Origin: Pollenia angustigena
Taxonomy: Eukaryota > Arthropoda > Insecta > Diptera > Polleniidae
DNA length: 64,000 nt
Assembly (NCBI GenBank): GCA_930367215.1
Contig: OV884059.1
Span: 230,329,803-230,393,802, forward strand
Reading direction: 5' to 3'
Shown here: positions 37,601 through 43,600 of the stretch, one piece after another
Position numbering within the stretch: position 1 is the first letter of the stretch
Layout of the letters: each line of letters opens with the position of its first letter
The notes under the pieces: generated by a model
What the model saw: only the letters and a program-made list of their open reading frames with translations
Databases searched by the model: none
Told to the model about the DNA's origin: nothing
Made by a program: the position numbers and the translations under genes

Positions 37601-40600
37601 TACGAACGAGGTCTTGTGGTTGACGCTCTGGAAATTGTGTGATACCCTGGCATTATAACCTAAATTGGTTAGACAACAATTTTATTCGTGTGATACCCTG
37701 GCAATATAACTTTCATAGTTAGCCAAATACTTTTTAGTTTTAAATAAAGCAAAAAAAAAAAAGTTCTTAAAGGCAACGTTTTAGGATTTTTTTTTTAATC
37801 CTAACTGGAAACATTTTTTTTTATCCCTCCACACCTATTTGTGAAGAGGATATACTAACGGCCTTGTTGTGGCAATCGCACGATTTGAAATCACGAAACG
37901 CCAGATTCATGTTATGGTGTTCTGAAACTCGTGTGTTTTGCTTGCGATTTGCAATAGTTTCTTAAAAATATTCTAGTTCCCTTGAACATACTTCTGCGAT
38001 TTCGATTAACAGAACACATTTTATGCGATTTCGAATTATAATAGTAAATATTAAGCATTATAAACTTTTTTAATATTCATCTAAGAAACCATCAAGTATG
38101 TATATAAATTCTGGATCTTTGTGTCCTAGATTAATTCTTAGTCGATTTAGCCATGTACTTCAGTCTGTCCGTCTGTTCAAATCACGCCCTCTTTCGAATG
38201 ACTTAAAATAAAAGAACAATCAATATTGGTGTCTAGTTCTCCTAAGCAGTTTGGGATTGAAGTTATTAATTGAAGTGTGGACCAACAACCCTTAAAAATT
38301 GATAATTCTGTTCAAAATCAGAAATACTTTCAAACGCTTTTAAAAAATAACAATTTCTATATATAAAATTTATTTTTGTTCTCCTAAAGGCTAGATTACA
38401 CTATTATACTTTGTAATAATACATGTCTAAAACTCAAGTAATATGACAAAGTGTGATAGTGTGAATGCAATGTGTCACGAAAATGACAAGTATTATGAAC
38501 AAAGTTTGACATCCAATACGACTTCATCGTTTTTTGAAAAATTTCTAAACCATAAAACTTTTCATTGGATCAGGGTTACAAGTTATTTCGTGTGTGAGTG
38601 TTTATAGTTTGTGGGATGGTGTGAACTCAAACTGTCATTTTAAATTAGATTTTTTACCAGTCGCAACAAAAGAGAAGGGAAAAGAGAATGCGAAGCTCAA
38701 GACTTGACTGTTAAACTTGAAAAGTGAGAACTAGCACACGGTACGAAACATTGTCAAAACAACTAGATAAATTACAAATAGTTTAATACAGTATTTCAAT
38801 TTATCATTTGAAACAGTTTTTTGCTTTTCCTGTAACATTTTCAAAATTTTAGATACGGCCTTTTATGTTTTAGGTAACGATGTAAAGAACACTGCTTAAA
38901 TATTTTTTCTCTCTGTGAAGGGTATCCAAGATGCGGCACGGCCGAATATAGCACTTTAAATTGTTTTTTGATTGGCAATGTATGGTTGCATTCGATACTT
39001 ACTCAGATGGTTCAACTTCAATACGATCTGGTAGTAGACGAAAGTCTGCAACAAAAAATGGATTCTGAAAACATATTTAACGTTCCATTAGATTTTTGAA
39101 TTAAGTTTTATATAATTATATGTAATTATTACCTGTGGTGACCCTACAGGTCGATTTGGCTCCAACTGTTCGTGCAAAGTTAAATTCTCATTTAAATAAC
39201 TTAATGGTGGACCTAAGGCGTCATGAATTTTTAAGGCCTCAACTAAATCGTTAAAACTATTAGAAGTAATTTTATGGAACATGTGATACATCATGTGATC
39301 ACAATAGCTAAGAAAGCTACACAAAAAATACAAATAAATTCAATTGGTTTGTGAAATGAATCATAAAACTATTTTACTTGGATAGAATTTTGCAGAAATT
39401 TCTTTTTTTAGCACGATCCATAAAACTCATAGCGTCGCGCATTTTCTTAATCGAGGGATAAAAGTTAATTTCATCATTGGGAAAGAAACCGCGATCTGTT
39501 ATAGCTTTGAGACACGCATCATCTTTGAACAAATTAATGATAAAATAAAATAAGATAAAATAAGATGTATAGTTTGAAAAAAAAAAAAAAATTAAATATG
39601 TTACAGATTTGAAACAATATTGAGAATTTATGAGGAGTATACATAGATTGTAGTTTCCATGATAAATAACAAAAACCTTATATCTTCATTGATATTTGCA
39701 TTGGCAATATAATGTTTTGCTATTTGGTACAAACCAATTAGAATAAGATAAGTATAAAGCAAGTTTGAACCAAATCCACTCCAAGGCTTAGGAATAAATC
39801 TAACAAAAAATTTGAGATTGTTGTGTTTATTTCAATCAAATGGCAGTCGATTTGGGTGGGCTTACTTTTTGTCTTGGAGTTATAAACATTAGCACAAACG
39901 CCTATACCTTTTCTATATACGCTGGTGTAGGGATTTTTACAAACGAAATATTATTCAGCCCAATTATGAATACAAATCCCCCGGGAGTTTTTTCCCATTT
40001 TTCAATTGAATTTACATAGTAAAAATGGGAGAAGGGAGAAAACTCCCGGGGAATTAAATTCATTATTGGGCTGAAATTCTCCCAATTATTTTTTTTGTTT
40101 GTTTAGGGAAAGGTGTAAGGGACACAGTCTTTTTTCAGTTAGAACATACCGTGCTGACTAGCCATCGTGCAAACATTATACAATTTCATGTGCACACATG
40201 ACTATTGATCGACTGCTGATGTCAATGTTTTGTTCATGTGCAAACGATATCTAATCTAACACCACTGTATACTGCAATTTTAATAAACACTAGCTGACCC
40301 GACAGACGTTGTCCTGTCCAAATTAGGAAAAATGTTTACGTTCGATTTTTAAAATCCGTTAAAAAGATACGAACATTTGAAAGAACAATTAGTCAAATCA
40401 ATGGAGCCGTTTTCTGATGTTAGGTAAATCGAGAAAAAAGTGGGCGTTAAAGTGGGTGCGGCAAAATTTTCTTTCCGTAAAAACCTAAGTTGGACCATGG
40501 CGATGATTTTATAGAAAAAATCGTCCAAATCACTCATCCGTTCTCAAGTTATGCGCTTAATAGAAAAAGTGGGCGTAAAAGTAGGCGTGCTAAATTTTTC

Positions 40601-43600
40601 TTTCGATAAAATCTTAAAATGGAATAATACGAACATTTGAAAGATAAATTTGTCAAATCGATGTAGCCGTTTTCTGATTTTAGGTAATTCGAAAAAGTGG
40701 GCGTAAAAGTAAGCGGGGCAAAATTTTATTTTCGTATAAATCTAAGTTGGACCATGGCGATGATTTTATAGAACAAATCGTCCAAATCGCTCAAGCCGTT
40801 CTCAAGTTATGCGCTTAATAGAAAAAGTGGGCGTAAAAGTAGGCGTGGTAAATTTTTCTTTCGATGAAATCTTAAAATGGATTAATACGAACATTTAAAA
40901 GAAAAATTAGTCAAATCGATGGAGCCGTTTTTTGATATTAGGTAAATCGAAAAAATGGGCGGGGCAAAATTTTCTTTCCGTAAAAACCTAAGTTGGACCA
41001 TGGCGATCATTTTAAAGTAAAAATCGTCAAAATTATATAGATGTCATTGGTGGTGCCCTCCGCAGACCGAAAATCAACAATCAGACTTCACAGTGTCACC
41101 CGCCTGAATAGTCTGAAGATTCCCTGAAAATATCATCAAAATCGGCCCAGCAGTTTTGGAGTCCATACGTTGCATACATACATACATACACACATCCTAT
41201 TTTATACCCTGAAGGAAACCTGGGTGCAAGTGTCTCTAAGTCACCAGTTTTGTGGACTCTATTGGTGAGTCTGAGTTCATACGGCTCTTGTCTTATTGAC
41301 AAGATTCTTCCTTTTTCTTCTTTGAACATGAAATGGCGTTCAAATGAATCATGTCATGTTGACGACATGTTTTTATTTTGTTTTATTTGATATTGAAAAC
41401 AAAAACAAAATTAAACAACGAATAAGAAAGCAAAACGTAAAGACAGTACATGCATCTGTGTACTCGTTTCTTTTCCCCTCGTCCCTCGCGCCTATAAAGT
41501 AGCAATCTTATCAATAAGACATGAGCCGTATGAACACTATATTTTGCTTGAATACGAAAAAGATTTTATCAATAACAACTGAGAAGTACAATTCCTATAA
41601 AAGTTGAAGAAATAATAAAAAAGATTGTTATGATTTCGTATTCTTACAAAAAGTGTAGACTACTTTTACTAAAATGTACTAGCGATTCTCTGGTTCCAAT
41701 GTCTACATATGTTCCCAAAGGAACTACCTAGTCAGTACGTAGTCAGTAGTACCAACGTCAGTAATAGATTTCCAATGACACGCACATGTTAAATGTCTAT
41801 TGTAAATAACATTGCCTGGGGTATAATAAGTCACTAGTACTGGTGACTGTGTCAATAGTGAATCAGTACAGATTCACTAGTGACATTTCCTGCAGGGTAT
41901 ATATAGATTACTGTACCATACGTTTTTCCATATCAAAAACCATGAATAATTATATGTCGGCAATTCTGCCATGATGTTCTTGTTCACCCATAACGGCGGA
42001 GAGTCTGAGCCCAAATCGTCGCACACGTGTTCGATTGAACTTTCGTATCGAATAAAACTTCGTGACGCACATAGGGGTTTTTTTGCCAATCTAGCCGGAC
42101 ATTAAGCAAAAAATTTAATTTAAGAAATTGAAGAAATTTAAGTACGCAGCTCGACAGACAACAAAGTTCTGCATCGTATAGTGAATTTTTAAGTCTTTTG
42201 CTTGAGATTTGTGGTTTTGGGACACTGTTAAAACCAGGAAAGTTGATTAAATTGCATGCGTGTTCATTGACTTTTTACGGTTTTGGGAGGTTTACAATAT
42301 ATTTTTTTGTAGATAAACGAATAAAGATTTTACATTGAATTTTTTTTTCTGTGAAAGACTATATAAACAGCTAATTATGAAAATTTTTAGGAAAATTTTA
42401 TTTGAATTTTTTATGATAAAAAAATTAGTACGAATTTAAAAAAAACGATTTTTTGTTCACTTTTTTGTAAAAAAAAAAAATTTAAAAGGTTTTTGAAGGT
42501 GAGTTCCGCTGAGTTCTTAAAAATGTTATACATCACGATAAAATTTGAAATCTCTACTTTTAAATTAAAAAAAAAAAACGTTGCGCGTTGTTGCGCCATT
42601 TTTTTTATGATTTTTTGAAAATTTCCCCTTTTTCTGTTTTTGCTCATCTTGCATAGGTACATATGATAGATACCCTTTCGTCAGTCATAAAATGTGTTGG
42701 TTGTACGTAGATGTTTTTTATTTAAATTATTACATCTAAGACTAATATTACCTGTGTAAAAAAGGGATGTGCGAAACAGTAAGTAACGGGTTTTAACCAC
42801 CTGTGCGGCCGCTAAAGGACGTTATTTAATAGAGAAAAATTTGTAGGGCTACTTCAAAAGAATTTAACAATTTGAAAATCAAAAGGGATATAGACGTAGA
42901 TGCACTTTCTTTCGGATTATCTACTTTGCACGCCAGAATTCGTCTATTTGAGAGCATATTACACCTATCGTATAAACTCTCAGTAAAAAAGTGGCAATTA
43001 AGATCGGATGAGGACAAAACTATTGTTAATGAGAGGAAAAAAACTATCCAAGAAAAATTTAGAAGTGAATTAGGGCTAATAGTGGATGTACCGAAGACTG
43101 GATTTGGAAACAGCAACGATGGTAACACCAGCAGACGATTTTTTTCCAATCCTGAATTAGCTGCAGAAATAACTGGAATTGCATTGGATTTCATCTACCG
43201 GATCAAAGTTATTATTGAAGTAATTACAAGTGGTCACAAAATCCATTTGCACGAGTTTGCCAATTATTGCTTAGACACTGCAAAACTTTACGTTACTCTA
43301 TATCCCTGGCATCCTATGACACCTACAATGCACAAGATTTTAGTACATGGCGCAACTGTAATGAGTGAGGCATTGTTGCCTATCGGGCTATTATCAGAAG
43401 AAGCGTCTGAGGCACGAAATAAACATTTTCGGCTTTACAGGCAGAATTTTGCTAGAAAGTTTTCGAGGGTTCAGTGTAACAAAGATGTTATAAATAGACT
43501 TTTGCTCAGTTCTGACCCACTGATTACTAGCATAAGACCAACTCCAAAAAAAAGTCATTACCCTTTACGAAAGAAGCAATTTCTTTTATGCTTTCACCTG

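Noticed and set aside
40289..41210. CRISPR-like or satellite array
   Set aside because: Units are long (about 260 bp), diverged and only about three; no spacer structure, and the host is eukaryotic.
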